Part shown: piece after piece, positions 45,350 to 58,569 of the stretch
Position numbering within the stretch: the stretch's first letter is position 1
Layout of the letters: every line of letters starts with the position of its first letter
Origin: Hydractinia symbiolongicarpus
Taxonomy: Eukaryota; Cnidaria; Hydrozoa; Anthoathecata; Hydractiniidae
Reading direction: 5' to 3'
DNA: 64,000 nucleotides
NCBI RefSeq assembly: GCF_029227915.1
Contig: NC_079888.1
Location: 14,677,001-14,741,000 of the forward strand
Notes under the pieces: generated by a model
Told to the model about the DNA's origin: nothing
What the model saw: the letters and a program-made list of their open reading frames with translations, nothing else
Databases searched by the model: none
Position numbers and translations under genes: made by a program

Positions 45350-48300
45350 AGTAAAAATTATTATTACCTGGAAGTTAAAGTTCTTGTTTCTTTCTTTACC
45401 GTTTAACTCTAAATATACCTTTTAAAGGCTTATAAATATAGGTATTCTGGATTCCACTCCCCTCTTCTATAACTTTATGGTAATAATAACTTATGATAGC
45501 ACTTTTTGGTGACATTATTAGAAACTTTAACTTTATCGAAATCACCATTCTCTGCCGAAATTACATTAGTTCTAGATAGAATTTTTACAGCTTGTTTGAA
45601 GTTCTTGTGAGCTAAAAGAAGTTATTTAATATATATTTTCAGTTTTTCATATTTTATATAATAAAATGTCTAAAAATTACCCAAAACTTTATTAAATTTG
45701 AAAATTGACATAATCACGTGTCAAGCCTTTGCAGAATGATTACCTTTAATTAAATCAAGCTCTGTCTACAGTTCTAAGCATAATTATAACGCAAGTTTTC
45801 AGATTTTGGAATTGGTAGTTATAGTTATTTTATTGTTTATCCAATTCAACATTGAATATATCTAAAAGAAATGTTAAAGGACTCGATTCAGTTTCATCAG
45901 TATCTTAAGTCTATAGTCATATTTCTAGCTAACTAGGTACTTCTTGTCGTACTTTCACAATAACTGCGTAACCTCATACAGCACACCACAACTACGCATA
46001 ACATTTGAGGAATACATTTATATATAAAAAAACAGTAGAAAAATGTCTCAGCTAGAAATGCAGCCTTGGAATCCATTTATAGCTTAGCAGCAGTAAAGAA
46101 AGCGCTGTATGGTATGGTAAATGTAAATAATTTTTTTCAATAATTGTTGTTCTAAACGTGCTACAATTAGGTTTAACAACTTAACATCATACCCACAAGG
46201 AATGATTTACGCCCACGCACTTTTAACTTGTGAACGATAAGAAAGTTTGTTTTTTAATTTAGTTAGACCTTCGCAGGCCGGTTCGTTTATTGATGCGGAA
46301 ATGGAAGAATAGCGAATTCAACCTTTTACCCGCGCTACACATCTGCCAGGCGATGCTGTTTTGACAATTTCTAAAATATTACATTTTATATAACAGAACT
46401 GTAGTTGTGAAACGCGCGAAATAATCTCCTTGAAAGAGCTATTGTTGTTATCATGAATCTGTTTGTTATTAGTTTCATCCTGGAGGAAAGAATAAAGGAA
46501 GGAGAAGCAACTCTTTTATTTCCATTGAAACAAACTGCGGGGTTCTGGCAGGTGTGTGTATAGAAACTTTGTTTTAAACTTTGGCCGTTTTGTAAATAAA
46601 TGGACTTATTTCTATTGAATTTCAGTCTGTTTAGAAAAATTAGCCCAAAACAGTTAAAAAAATTGGTAAAATGACAGAAGAATAGAGAGTTTGTGTTACG
46701 TGGACACCCTATAGAAAATGCAACCGTATACAATGTCATAAAAGCGAGAACTCTCTTTCTTATGTACACATCCAATAGCATCCAATGTTTTTCTTGGACG
46801 ATGAGCATGGTAGGGGTGTGTTTTTAGACCAAGTGGTTGATTTCAAATACAATGAACTAAAATTCGTACTGAGGTTTTTTGAGGTAGTGCTTGTTAAGGG
46901 TAATTTTGATATCTGAAGCGTATATTTTTACATACGCATTATAGATCAGTTTCACTGCAATATAACGAATTTCAGCTCGCTTAACATACCCATATGGCGC
47001 AACGTTGTTAAAAAGAAGCTTTATCTGTAACTTCAGGTTACAACGCATAGCTCCTTCGTATATAAATTTTACATAATAATTTGCAGACCAGATTCCTTTC
47101 CAAAACTTAGCCGCTGTGTGAAGTTGATCACTTTGCTAAAAGGTGGGCAATGTTGCGCGGTGCGGTTATTTTAGGCTGGTTGCCACATGTATAATGTGAC
47201 CAATTTTTTATTAGCTATAAAGGTTGTACTATACACTGTATGTGAAGTATAAATGTTTTACACAGCTATAGCCTCGTTTCCATGTTGTTCGATTATTGTA
47301 AACACGTCTTCATAAAGAAAAAGATTAACATAAGAACATTGCCGGAGGAAAGCCAGCTTTCGAAAATAATTGCTCTCCTTGTTTTCATGTCATTTGGTCA
47401 TTAGCTAGAGAACATTATGACCAGAAGATTTGCTGTGAGAATCTTGATAGGGCGGAAGCCCTTTTTCACACTTAAATTATCACTAATAGAAACCATTTTA
47501 TTCGCATCCAATGATACAGTTTCCATTTGTAAAATTCGTCAGCGGACAAGAAAAGCACATAAATATCTGATCTGTAGAATAAAAGTACCACACTAAACAA
47601 TGTCAAGAAATATTTTATCTGTATGAAAAACACTAACATTAGCTAACCAAAAAGGAAAGTTTATAAACGTAAAAAACATAAAATCCGACAGATTTTCCCT
47701 GTATTATCATAGTGATATAACAAAATCTACATATCATAATCCTTTGTAAACCACATAAACTTTGAGATAAAGCATCTTCCACAAATAGCATAAACAAAAG
47801 TTTTCTCACTTGGCAAAACAAATCCGCATCCTTTAGATGCTCAGTGCAAAATGATTAGATAGAGATAAAGCAGTCAGTAATTGAATTGATTTGGACACCA
47901 TAATGAAAAATTATTTTTGTAAATTAGTTCTGTCATCTGCCGATTTTGACATCATGACGATGCGGCTTTCCTCCGATCTCTTCTTTGATTATTTTAATAA
48001 CAGCTAGCACAGGGCTATCTCTGATGTAAAAATGTCAATTTGCCGATATCGTCTACGGGTTTTCAAGTTCCATTGGATGAAATTAAAAGATAGGAGAAAA
48101 AAGACTAACACGTTTGTGTGTTTTTAGGTAAATACGCCAAAAAACGAGCACAGGTATGGCATGTTTTTCATGAGGTGATGATTTACTTTTATTTCTTTGT
48201 TTTCAATTTCTGAGATTGTTTTTTATTTTATTTTTACTATAATCTCCCCAAAAAACCCTCGTATCCGGCCGATTTTACTTATTTTCTGCATATAACACAA

Positions 48301-49195
48301 GAAATCTTTAAATAATTATTACGTAAACAATCAAATTTCAAAACAAACAAGTTTTTCACCGCTAGAAAAATAATAATTTATAATTTATGAAAAAATAACA
48401 ATAAGCAGCGGTTACTTTTATAATTTACGCGCGAGATTTCAAAGATTTCGTTTACAAAATTGAATTTACAAACAATGCAGCAATCTCGTTAAGCCTCCTT
48501 GCTTTTATGCACAACATTCAACATTTTTGTGTCCATCTGGATAGGGTTGTAACAGTATACATGCTAAGTCATTTTAGCCAAGTTGGCATGGAATGGAAAA
48601 TGTTTGTGACATTTTCCATGCCTACCAGCATGACACCTTTAGTGAAATTGTGAATTTTTTTTGCAATTTTACCCATTTAATAAAACCATGACTTATTTTT
48701 ATTCGAATTGTATATAATTAGCACCATTTCCAGGAATTATTTCAATATGACGCTAGAGATTTTAAACCAAAACATCAAATTTTGTCACAGTCTTTCTCCG
48801 AAAACTAGTAATCTCTTCATTGGCCTCGTGGTATGTTGAAAAATCGTTTGGAAAGTGTCTATTGCCAGAAGATTTGAATCTACATAAGTAAACATACAAA
48901 GTTGTTATGAAGTCAACAAATTATTATACATTACACCTTTATTAGCTACAAAGAGTAGCTAGCTGGCTAGGGATTTATTGTGTTGTTATAAAAAATGTCT
49001 TGTTACTTAAATTGAAAAAAAACCCCGAAATAACAGAAAGCTTCTTTAAATTTGAAACAAAGCTGTTTTCAAATTTGCTGAAAGTGAAACTATAAACAGT
49101 TTTATGATCACACTTGCTAGCTGCTAGAAAGCAATTTTTGTATCTTACTCTAGGATCAATGGAATTAAAAGTAAGCAAATGTACCTGAAAGCGTA
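45350..49195. other. AT-rich stretch, no gene recognised
   Basis: The longest frame is 140 codons on the minus strand (46,386-46,808). It has no recognisable domain, signal peptide or splice context and reads like non-coding composition. No RNA gene was found. Confidence 0.45.
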
Positions 49196-49219
49196 GTCAT
49201 TGAGTTGCTATGGTTTTTG

Positions 49220-49640
49220 TTAAGTCAGGGCCTGCTTTTCTGCCAAACTGCGTTTTTTCTAAAATCAATGGCGATACAGAAAATAAATGTTTTCCAGTAA
49301 TGTTTCTTCTTAGCAGCATTGCTCAACTTCATTCCGCAATCAGATATTCAAAACTTCCGTTTACTTGCTGCAAGTCAATACAAAACGATTCCTCAGCCTT
49401 CTTTCAGTTCAGTGCTCGCCGAACCCATTAGTATCGTAGGTAACCTTTAAGTCAAAGCCTGCTTTTCTGCCAAACTGCGTTTTTTCTGCAATCACAAGCG
49501 ACACAGAAAATAAATGTTTTCCAGTAATGTTTCTTCTTAGCAGCATTGCTCAACTTCATTCCGCAATCATATATTCAAAACTTCCATTTACTTGCTGCAA
49601 GTCAATACATAACGATTCCTCAGCCTTCTGTCAGTTGAAT
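49220..49640. repeat. Tandem duplication, period 227 bp, two copies
   Basis: 49,220-49,420 repeats at 49,447-49,640 with few differences (shared 'gcctgcttttctgccaaact', 'cagtaatgtttcttcttagc' and 'tgctgcaagtcaatac'). Parallel reading frames in both copies are a consequence of the duplication and have no recognised domain. Confidence 0.9.
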
Positions 49641-49649
49641 TGGAAAGAA

Positions 49650-51360
49650 ACTTCAGAATTGCAGCTTGCCGATGTTAGCTGTACCTATCAACAGACAGGC
49701 CAGCGCAAGGCAATGACAATAGGAAAAGTAAAATATTTCCTTGAACCCATCCCTTAATATTAATCTTTCTGTTACCGTAAATTTTGGCGACTTCGGCAAG
49801 ATTCTTCTTGACGTCACAATCCTTTTGTCTTAAGAGGGTCCAAAAGTTCACGCTACGGCGGCTGCCGAAGGCGACTGATTTTACGGCAGAAAACAAAGAA
49901 ATCGAGAGCAACAAAATCTACATAATGCAGCGATATGTAGTTTGACTACAGTGAAAACCATAGTACTTCGGCAAAACACTCCTGAGTGGAGATAAAATTC
50001 TAGGATCCTAAGCGCTAAGGAACCTTATAAAACGCTTATAATGTTATGCGTTGCTTTTATACCGATTACTAGATTTAGATGCGCAGGATTTTTGCATTGG
50101 CAAATTCTACTTAGACAAGTGCCAAAGTTGCCGAAGTTTAAATCCACCCATGGGGACTTTATAACATAAAAATTAATGCTTAATTGAGATTTGTGAAAAA
50201 TACCAGTAACCTTCTTAATGTTAAAAGCCTTCATACTTTTGTATGCTGCTTAAATTTGTGAAGATCATACAGCAATAGACACAACCACTCTTGATTCTAT
50301 TTCACAAAAAATATCTCAAATTTTGCATAACCAGAAAAATATTCTAGAACTGCCTCTGTTTGCTAAGTTTAATTCAATTCAGACAATGCTATAACAAGTT
50401 ATAGAAATTTCTCCCCTGCCCTTCCCCCTCTCTTCATAATATGTTCAAAACACTCCAGACTGAACAAATGTGCGTCGTCATCACAGGCCAAGTAGCATAC
50501 ACTATTTTGATTTTTCTAGGTGTAAATTATATGCCAGAATTGGGAGTGTCAGTATTATGAACGTTGCACCTTTTAACAGCAAGATAGTTTACACAACTTC
50601 TGCATATAATTAGTATTGATAGCCAACACACAACACAAGCAAATTCTGACCAACGTGTGGCTTATGAAAGTAAAATCCACTGCAGGTCTAGACATCGATA
50701 TACAGCATTTACATTGTGGTCAGGTTTGCCTTTCTCAGCATTGATGAAATGCTGCGTCTGTATGAACCTTTCTTTTTCGCCGTGGGAAAGGATTTAGTGG
50801 CATGTTTCTTATAGTCAAAACACTTTTTTATTTTTGATCTGTAGTAAGGACCCTTGTTTTCGAGGAGATGTCAATTTGTTCGAAGTTGAAGAAGTTGTTG
50901 TTTCTTTATGTTTGAATTTGAAAATTTTACTATTTATAAGTTGATTTCTTTGCCCACATTCTGTAAATGTATTGTTTTATGATAAATATATAGAATGCTG
51001 CAAAAACAAGTCAGGAAAAGGTTTTTAAAAAACTAAATATCTTTTTAATTACAATTTTATAACTCGCTCAGTTGTTTGCATTTCAACTTTGTATTTGACA
51101 ACGCACAAACTATTGCAATCCATTGAGTTGACAAATTAATATGCATGAGTTAGTCTAGTAATACATTATTTATGTTGCAACGTCGTGGTTCACACATGCA
51201 CGGGTTTTGCATTATGCACTGAATGTATTGGTTACTTGCGCAAGAGAAACAAGCCTATTGGTCAGAATTCTTGATGCCAATGGCAACTGTTTTTACTCTT
51301 ATGTACAACAAGTTGGAAATTGGAAAGTTTTCTTTCAGGATCGCATTAGGTTATGACGCG
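49650..51360. other. Intergenic stretch upstream of the 51.4-53.5 kb gene
   Basis: No gene was recognised. Near 51,285-51,315, 'gatgccaatggcaactgttttt' and 'ttatgtacaaca' resemble the upstream region of the 63-kb copy (63,080-63,130), so the promoter-proximal region of this gene family is partly conserved. Confidence 0.45.
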
Positions 51361-51368
51361 CAGCAAAT

Positions 51369-51680
51369 ATGATTTTTAAATTCTTCTTAAGTTTAATATT
51401 ATTATTTTTCTTCATCAAATACATTCTCACTGCTGGTAGACTTTACGTTATAAACAACGTTAATTCCATCAGGAATGGGAAGATCATCAAGTATACAAAA
51501 GGACAGTTAAGGACAACTTGTCTGTTGAAATGTCAACACGATAAAAACTGCAAGAAGGCATTTTTTAAACAGGAGAGTTAGAAACAAGCACTTGGAGAGT
51601 GTTGGCTTGTTGAAGAAGACGATAAAAATGAAGTTTATCTATCAGGCACGTCAGAGTCAGGAAACCTAGAAACATTTCAG
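51369..51680 (+). pseudogene. First exon (signal peptide, PAN/apple-like) with in-frame TAG
   Basis: ATG at 51,369; 104 codons to donor gtagct after 51,680; phase 0, matching 21,587-21,895. Signal peptide F-L-S-L-I-L-L-F-F-F-I-K-Y-I-L-T, then T-T-C-L-L-K-C and K-N-C-K-K-A-F-F. TAG at 51,579-51,581 follows Q-E-S; the same frame then continues with A-L-G-E-C-W-L-V to the end of the exon. The downstream EGF and final exons are open. One nonsense codon is thus the only visible defect, and the gene could be a recent pseudogene, a null allele or an assembly error. Confidence 0.8.
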
Positions 51681-52592
51681 GTAGCTAAAAAAAGTTGATA
51701 AAATAAAACAACATACTTTTGATAGGTTTATTATGCTAATAACCTGAACTCCTTTTTTATTTTATTGTTTTAAAAACTTTTAAGCCTTATTCTAGCCTTG
51801 GAGATCTATCTATAGTAAAATGCAAATATGCGTATCAAAGATGGTTACTTTGAGTAGTGAAGGGCGAATTTCTGGAAAAAAAATATTTTGGCGTGCCGAT
51901 CTCGTGGATTTTAACACGTCCAGTCGAAAAGCTTCCATAAGAATTAGAGACGAAGAAATCTGTCTTTAAGACGTCTTTTTGTTTCCTGGGTTGTGACGTG
52001 TGTGAAACCTACCAATGATACCGATTTTTTACACTACTAGGTTGCGCATGTACAAAAATGCGCAAAAACGTTTGTAAAGCTCAGAATGTAATATAGGTGT
52101 TCTCAATTGTCTGGCAAATGTCATCCTATATTTTTGTACACCACTACACTGCATTTGTTAACAGAAGAAGTAAATATATCTACTCTGTATCAAGTACTTA
52201 TAAATTGTCTAAAGCGGTGCCCGCTTTCTGTTTGAGACAAACTTAACAGATTTTAATCAATCTAGTTCTTTCATCTCGTTTCATGACACAGTTAATTAGT
52301 TTAATTGCTTTGCACTGATTATTTGATTACGATCCTTTAATTATCTTCTCGGCCAATAAATAGATAAAGATGATTTTGATCATTGCCCGTCAATAACAGC
52401 GTGGTTGTCAAGACGTACTCTAAAACAAACTCGCTTGTTCACGATAATATCTATATTATTCAATAACTGAACAGATAAGTGGTAATATTCTTAAAGTTAC
52501 TTAGTAATTGTCCAACATTTTTTAATGATTTCGGTAGCGAAGAATGATTAAAAAAAATGTTTATTTGTTTAAGAATTTGATTTTCGTTCTAG

Positions 52593-52683
52593 GATGTTCC
52601 TTACTGTGAAACTAATAAACCTTGTAAATATGGAAGATGTGAGAATATGGACAACGGAAGGCGATATAAATGTCATTGCAACG
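52593..52683 (+). CDS. EGF-like exon of second PAN/EGF/matrix-domain copy
   Basis: A 91-bp exon between acceptor (ttttcgttctag) and donor (gtatgttt), phase 0 in and 1 out. It encodes D-V-P-Y-C-E-T-N-K-P-C-K-Y-G-R-C, then Y-K-C-H-C-N; the sixth EGF cysteine is in the next exon. It is intact, but belongs to a gene with a stop in exon 1. Confidence 0.82.
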
Positions 52684-53090
52684 GTATGTTTTTATTGTGT
52701 ACCCATGTGCATAATGCTTGGACCTTCGACCTTTTTTTTAAATATTTAAAATGCTCTTGTTTGTAAGTCCACGATCTTGAAAAATATAAACAACTAGCTG
52801 CTGTGCTAAGACAGTGGATATAAAACAAGCTAATTTTACAAGCATATGTCTTCTTATATAATCTGACTAGGAAGTGTTCTATACATTTATATTAACTACT
52901 TAGCTTTTCCTTGTCTTCCTTTTTTTAGATGTGTGGATTTTTTCTGTCTAGAATAATACTGCGACAGTGCCAAAGGCAAAAAATTCTGACGGTGTATAGA
53001 TTGGAATTTATTTTAAAAACAACACCGATAAGTATAAAAAAAATATTGCCAATAATTGTCAATATATTATCATTTATAAAACGATTTTAG

Positions 53091-53530
53091 ATGGTGATTG
53101 GAAGCCACAAGCGACAAATATTTGTTTTGGTGCTAAGGATAACAGTTATGGCAATTTCTCATTAAGTCATACTGGCATTCTCACCAAGTTGAAACTTGAA
53201 CATACAGGCGCGACAAATCTGACATGCAATACCTTGTTCGGAATTACTCCTTCCAGATGGGGGTGCACTGCTGACCCTCCAGGTTTTCTCAAGATTGTAA
53301 TCACTGACAATGAAAACACCATTATTATCCCAAAATCACAGCCAGATTGGGGTTATTACATTCCTGGATATCATGGACAGTCGGCTGTCCTTGAATTTGA
53401 CAATCTAAACATAAATGCGAATAAAGACAAAGAGTTAAGAATCTGGTACACAGATGACTTAAAAGACGAAGCTGAATATGATAACGTGGGAACATCCTGT
53501 ACAAATGTGCACGCTGTGTTCTGCGATTGA
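53091..53530 (+). CDS. Final exon: matrix-protein-5-like domain, second copy
   Basis: Acceptor acgattttag at 53,090; open to TGA at 53,528-53,530. It reads D-G-D-W-K-P-Q-A-T-N-I-C-F-G-A-K-D-N-S-Y-G, L-K-L-E-H-T-G, W-G-C, L-R-I-W-Y-T-D-D-L and ends V-H-A-V-F-C-D. The order and cysteines match 16,179-16,615. With exon 1 and the EGF exon the model totals 843 bp (280 residues if the exon-1 stop were sense). An AATAAA is at 53,734. The intron phases agree with the minus-strand copy. Confidence 0.82.
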
Positions 53531-53733
53531 ATTTGCTTCCTTTCCCCAAATTTTAATTAGAACCTCATCTCCTTACTTTCGGAAACAACGTATGTGTTTT
53601 AAAGTCTTTTTTTCTATAACTAAGTGAAAAATGTCTTTAGCTATTCGAATTGAATTTTTAGATACATCTTTTAATGGATTTCCAAAACATGATTTTATTT
53701 TCATTTTTTTGGTAGATGTCTCTTTCCAAAGTC

Positions 53734-53739
53734 AATAAA
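53734..53739 (+). terminator. Candidate polyadenylation signal AATAAA
   Basis: About 200 bp after the stop codon of the plus-strand matrix-domain gene. Position supports the call; the hexamer is common in this AT-rich DNA. Confidence 0.4.
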
Positions 53740-53744
53740 TGACC

Positions 53745-54685
53745 AACAGAATACCTATCCAGCTCCGTTTAGTTGATTTACATATGTTTTAACCGCTTCT
53801 GTTTGGTATGTATTCTATTGTATATATTGTATATATTTTTATTCATTTTGCTTATTTTATTTGTAACATCATTGTAAAGGATGGTCCTTTAACTTATCGA
53901 AATGTTTAACCAGTCTTGTTAAGTTAATTTTTTTTAAATTTGTGTGCACGTAGAGTATGTTAAATTGATTTAAGATTCTTGTATTTATTGAGTTTATATA
54001 CTTAATTTTGTTCTTAAGAAAAAAAAATTGCCTTTCTTTTTCAGATCCCGACATCCAAAATCGAATATTCACGCAATTTATACCATTCAGTGATTTTATG
54101 TTAGAGTAACACTGTTGATGGTTTAAGCTGGGAGCAAGCCTGATTGTCAAGGACTTTAGAAAAAATTGCTAAACCAGTTCATGGAAAAGAATTTACCACA
54201 ATCTTTTTTATAGCTTACATGATTATTCTAAAAAAATATTTCTTTCCTACTTTTCCTACTGAATATAAAAACTGATAAATATGCACAGAGCTCTCCCATT
54301 CATATTACTGTATGCGATATTTCATCTTAGTAAGCTCATTTACTTTAAGGTTTACATAATGTTTAACATTTCCTGAATAGCAGCATTAAAAAAACATACG
54401 CGTACAGAATTATATAATCGATCCTATCATTCAAACACATCCCACATTTTAAGAACTCCGTAAACGAATTCTATGACGTACATGCATAATATAAGATTGA
54501 TAAAAACGTTTTTAACTTGAAAGAAAAAAACATGCAGTTGCACTTTGCTGTCCTCTACATTTCTGTTTTGTTGCATTTGCAGAGTAGTCATATTGATTTA
54601 TGGAATTCTTTAGTGTTTGTCTATTGCAGCATTTTTTCCATTTTAATATGAACATTTCGTGAATATGATTCTCCTTATTAATAAT
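53745..54685. other. AT-rich stretch, no gene recognised
   Basis: Short frames only; the 93-codon minus frame at 53,869-54,150 has no domain. Confidence 0.5.
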
Positions 54686-54688
54686 TTA

Positions 54689-54735
54689 CTAGCCGAATTC
54701 CTGTGGAAGAATCCACTGAATCTCTCATTAAACCG
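54689..54735 (-). mobile_element. Helitron-like 3' terminus
   Basis: On the minus strand, cagtggattcttccacag forms the hairpin, followed by gaattcgg and CTAG|T. This is the same terminal layout as the other family members. The 5' end was not identified, so only the terminus is annotated. Confidence 0.45.
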
Positions 54736-54794
54736 ATATAAGGGATACCAAACAAAAACATACAACACAGTAATGAATTTTTAAAACTCACATT

Positions 54795-54873
54795 TCAACC
54801 TCGAGCATGGGATCTTTGTCTCTTTTATAATGGGATGCCAAAAAGAGAAAAGCCCTGGGATCGAGCTTGGTCA
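54795..54873. mobile_element. Small foldback MITE, second copy
   Basis: The ends caacctcgagcatgggatc and agccctgggatcgagcttgg are imperfect inverted repeats of about 25-30 bp. They resemble those at 39,822-39,909. No coding capacity. Confidence 0.55.
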
Positions 54874-54874
54874 C

Positions 54875-56520
54875 AATCTGCATTATTCTATGTTTATAAC
54901 CGCTGAAACAAAAGGTCTAAAAATATAAGCATGTGCAACAAAAAAATAATTAAAAAAATTATAATATAAAAATGGAATATGTCCAAAAAAACAATGGCAT
55001 CTAACAACCGTTACGCAAAAAGGGAAATACGCTAAAACTATGTACTTGCTTTGCCATTGCAGAAGTACACGAGAGAAAAAAGGATACCAAACATTAAAAA
55101 AAATTTAACAAGTCACACAAAATCAGCTGTTTTTTCTATTGAAGACAGCAACCCTTCCAAAGTTATACTCAAAATATAAGAAATTAACAGTTAAAAACAC
55201 ATAAAAGGGAAATATAAAAACTTAAATCATTTGTTATATTGTATATCTACCGAAATATGTCAAACCAAAATACTAAAAGAACAGTTTGCTTTACAGACCC
55301 AAAATTATAATCAAAAAAATCAAGCATAAAATCAAAAAAGATAACAATGCAGCGTTTTCGAATTTAAGAATCGAAGATATTTCAAGCGATTGTAACGTAA
55401 CAGATGTAAACATTGATTTAAGTTTAGGTTTTAGGTTTAGGTTTTTTTATAACGACATCAACACTGAATCACACAGTCTGTAGTTTTTAAAAGAGTAACA
55501 ACGGAAAAATTACTGGACACAAAAAAGTTCAGTTCGTTCGATACAATGAAAAAAGTAAACTTCTAATTAATTTCGTGCGTCATAAGTTCATATTTAAAAC
55601 AAACTATCAAGCTTAGACATATTCTTAGGATATAATCATTATTTTCCGATATTTATACCAGCTTTTATTCGTACTTTGACCTCCTGTAATTTATCAATGG
55701 TGTGTATTATTTCTTCTGTCACAATTGGTTTTAAGTTTACATAAAATTTTTCTTTATCGCGTCAGATAATAATTGAGCAACAGATGCATTGGCTTCACTT
55801 CCTTTCGATACGGGAGCCGGTATGAAGCTTTCTCAGTGCATAATGAAGTAGTTGAGAATCAAGAAATGAAATAGATATTTTTCCTAACCATCAATTTGCA
55901 AAATAACTGTTGGCTTTGATAGTTTTATTATCAATAAGATCTTCAGTGCTTAAATCAATTTGGTGAAACATTATCAAATAAAAAATATCTCCATATTGGT
56001 GACATGATACCATCGTCCGCATTTAACCAACCTTCATATTATGATCCTGATCATAATGTGGTAAACATTTGTAAATTAGAGCCCGCTCCTTTTTCCATAC
56101 TAAAAACATTACGTCATTGATTACAAAGCGCTAGCTGGATCGCTGTTTTAATTACGAAGAATTAAACAAAAGCGACAATGTAAAAATAAGTGCTTTTGCC
56201 AAGACTGTAAAAACATAATAATATTTTTTCTGTTGCAGATTGTCCTGTTATAACCCATAAATGTCCGTTTCCATTTCACTGCGCTCACCCCTTTTTTGTC
56301 GGGGCACTATCTTAAAGAATTAGAGATTTTTTTAGCTTGCTCTGTTTCACCAGAAAATGCAGTTGAATGTAAGAGAATCTTAAGGTCCAGCCTAACCCTC
56401 ATGCCAAAATTGTTAATAGTTTAGTTTCTACACGTTTGCGGCAATTATGCATTTCATGGGCCATTAAATATTACAAGTATGTTTTGTTTACAGAAAGTCA
56501 ATCAAATGATTGTCTTTAAA
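54875..56520. other. AT-rich stretch, no gene recognised
   Basis: A 65-codon frame at 55,286-55,483 ends in a short L-G-F-R-F-R-F-F run caused by a tttagg-type repeat. No other feature was found. Confidence 0.45.
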
Positions 56521-56524
56521 ATAT

Positions 56525-57000
56525 GTGTTAAGCATAACTGCACAGCCTGTGAAGCGCGTTTCTTCTTGTATCAGAATATGCATATTAATCCTAATATGTT
56601 CGAAGGAGAGGGGTGGTTGACACTCCCCCTTTTCTAATTTTCACTACGCCGCATAGTTATGCTATTTCATGAGTCTATTTACCTGTTATATATGTTATAC
56701 GCCTGTATATCAAATTGTCAGATTTTATACTTCTTAAAACATTAGATATTGCCCATTACTAAAAAATATTTAATGATATTATTAGAATCAGCAAAGTATA
56801 ATTATAGTAGCATCATTTGAACTCGAAATATATGCACAGCCTATGAAAGCGTCTCTTTTTGTATCAGAATATGCTTTTTATCAGGTAACCCTATTTAGTT
56901 CGGAGGTGAAGAGAGGCTGATTCCCACCTCTCATTTCTTACTGTGCATTATAATTAGCAAAATATAATTATAAGATTATCATTAGAACTTGAAATTGACT
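56525..57000. repeat. Diverged tandem duplication, period about 293 bp
   Basis: 'gcacagcctgtgaa', 'gtatcagaatatgc' and 'gttcg..ggag' at 56,541-56,615 recur at 56,834-56,910. The following 'agcaaagtataattata' and 'agcaaaatataattata' blocks are also in the same order. The copies are old and indel-rich. Confidence 0.6.
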
Positions 57001-57285
57001 ATACAACTTTAATTACGTGGGATAAGTGTTACCACACTAAACAGGATATGTTTTTAGAACGATAGGGAAATATTAATAAGTGCTGTGGTTAGAAATTAGG
57101 TATTTTCTTACAAACGTTGTTGGCATTATATGACGAAACGAGTTCTCATTCGCTTGACTATGAACCATCGCTAATTCTTTTACAGTATACGTTTTTAGAT
57201 TTTTCATTTTTCTTTATGATAAAAATTTGCAAAAACCATGTGCAAGATCTAATGAACTTCATATTGTATTTCAGATTAATAATAA

Positions 57286-57409
57286 TCGATATTATAATAC
57301 CCGTTTACGTCTGTCTGTCACGCAATATGGTACCCGCAGTAGCAAAACACGAAATACAATAAGTAAAGAACAGGCGAACACGTGGATTCATTCACGGGCC
57401 ACCGCCTAA
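57286..57409 (+). mobile_element. Helitron-like non-autonomous element (124 bp)
   Basis: It begins A|TCGATATTATAATACCCG and passes gtctgtctgtcacgcaatat. A hairpin region (cgtggattcattcacggg) is followed by CTAA|T. It is the same length as the 36,733 copy, and its CTAA end is the other permitted CTRR form. Small reading frames across it are not genes. Confidence 0.7.
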
Positions 57410-57414
57410 TAATA

Positions 57415-58270
57415 AAGAAAGTATATTGCCATATCGCCACTCTGGTGCTTTGTTTGCATGCACTTGGACAAGACAGGTATAAAAAACATGTGCTGATCAA
57501 ACCTACCTATAAACAATTCTAGTTGATCGACGTAATAGTTTTTTCTTTAAAATACACGAATTTGAAATTGGGATAGGAACTTTTTTATTTTCTTATTGCA
57601 TTTGGACAAGCAGGAACTTAAACCCTTTTGAGCATATTTCGCATGTTTTTGTTAACAACTACACAACTTCGGTCTAGGGACTCTTCTACGCCTATGATGA
57701 TATTCTGAGAGAACAGAAAAGAACATCGTGGAAGATTCCACTAACCTTATAGCATATATAGTTCGCGAATTTTAAAATATTTTAGTACTTCATATAATTT
57801 TGCTACAAAAACAAAACCTGAGGGTGGTAAAATATATTGCTAACACATAAGTATAAGCGTCTCAAGACGCGCTGACATTTTGTAGGCTTTTTTACTAAAA
57901 AGGGAAGTTTAAAGTCCAATTTGTTGCAACATCCCAATCCAGAACCGCGTATGGTACCTTCCCAGAAGAATTGAAATTGTCAAGTTACGTATGCTCCGTT
58001 GAGAATGCTCGGACAGTCAGTCACAAACAAAAACATTCTTGGGAAAATTCTCGACCGTTTTCTTGTTTGGGTTTGTCTGCGGCTTTTCTTTTGATGTCAA
58101 TAAAAATCGATAAACCACAGCGTTAGTGTTTCTTAAACAAAAGGTTTGCAAAGCCAGAAATTAGCGCGAAGAAATTAACGCAAATGAACACCAAATTTTC
58201 ACGAAGTTTTTCTATCCCTAAATATAACAAAGTCTGTAACTCTAATTATGATTAGAACTTGAAACCGATT
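57415..58270. other. AT-rich stretch, no gene recognised
   Basis: No domain-bearing frame or RNA gene is seen. Confidence 0.5.
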
Positions 58271-58273
58271 TCT

Positions 58274-58562
58274 CGATTTTTAAAGATAATTAACTCCTAT
58301 ACTTACGGAGGTGTGGCACTCAAGGGCTAAAAATCATAAGGCAGAACCACATTTTTTCAGAATTACCCAGGGTTCCTGGACGTTGTCCATCATATTGGCT
58401 AGCGATTTTTAAAGATAATTAACTCCTATATTTATAGAGGTGTGGCACTCAAGGGCTAAAATATGCTGATATCAGCAGCAAAAATCTGACCATCATAAGG
58501 CAGAACCACATTTGTTCAGAATTACCCAGGGTTCCTGGAGGTTGTTCATCATATTGGCTAGC
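58274..58562. repeat. Tandem duplication with 33-bp internal indel
   Basis: Copy 1 (58,274-58,402) and copy 2 (58,403-58,562) both begin cgatttttaaagataatt and end tcatattggctagc. Copy 2 has about 33 extra bases (containing gctgatatcagcagc) after 'aagggctaaaa'. The extra piece holds a small palindrome, ctgatatcag. Confidence 0.9.
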
Positions 58563-58569
58563 GCTGAAA

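Noticed and set aside
46386-46808. 140-codon minus-strand frame as a gene
   Set aside because: No domain, signal peptide, splice sites or related copy was seen. Length alone is not persuasive in this composition.
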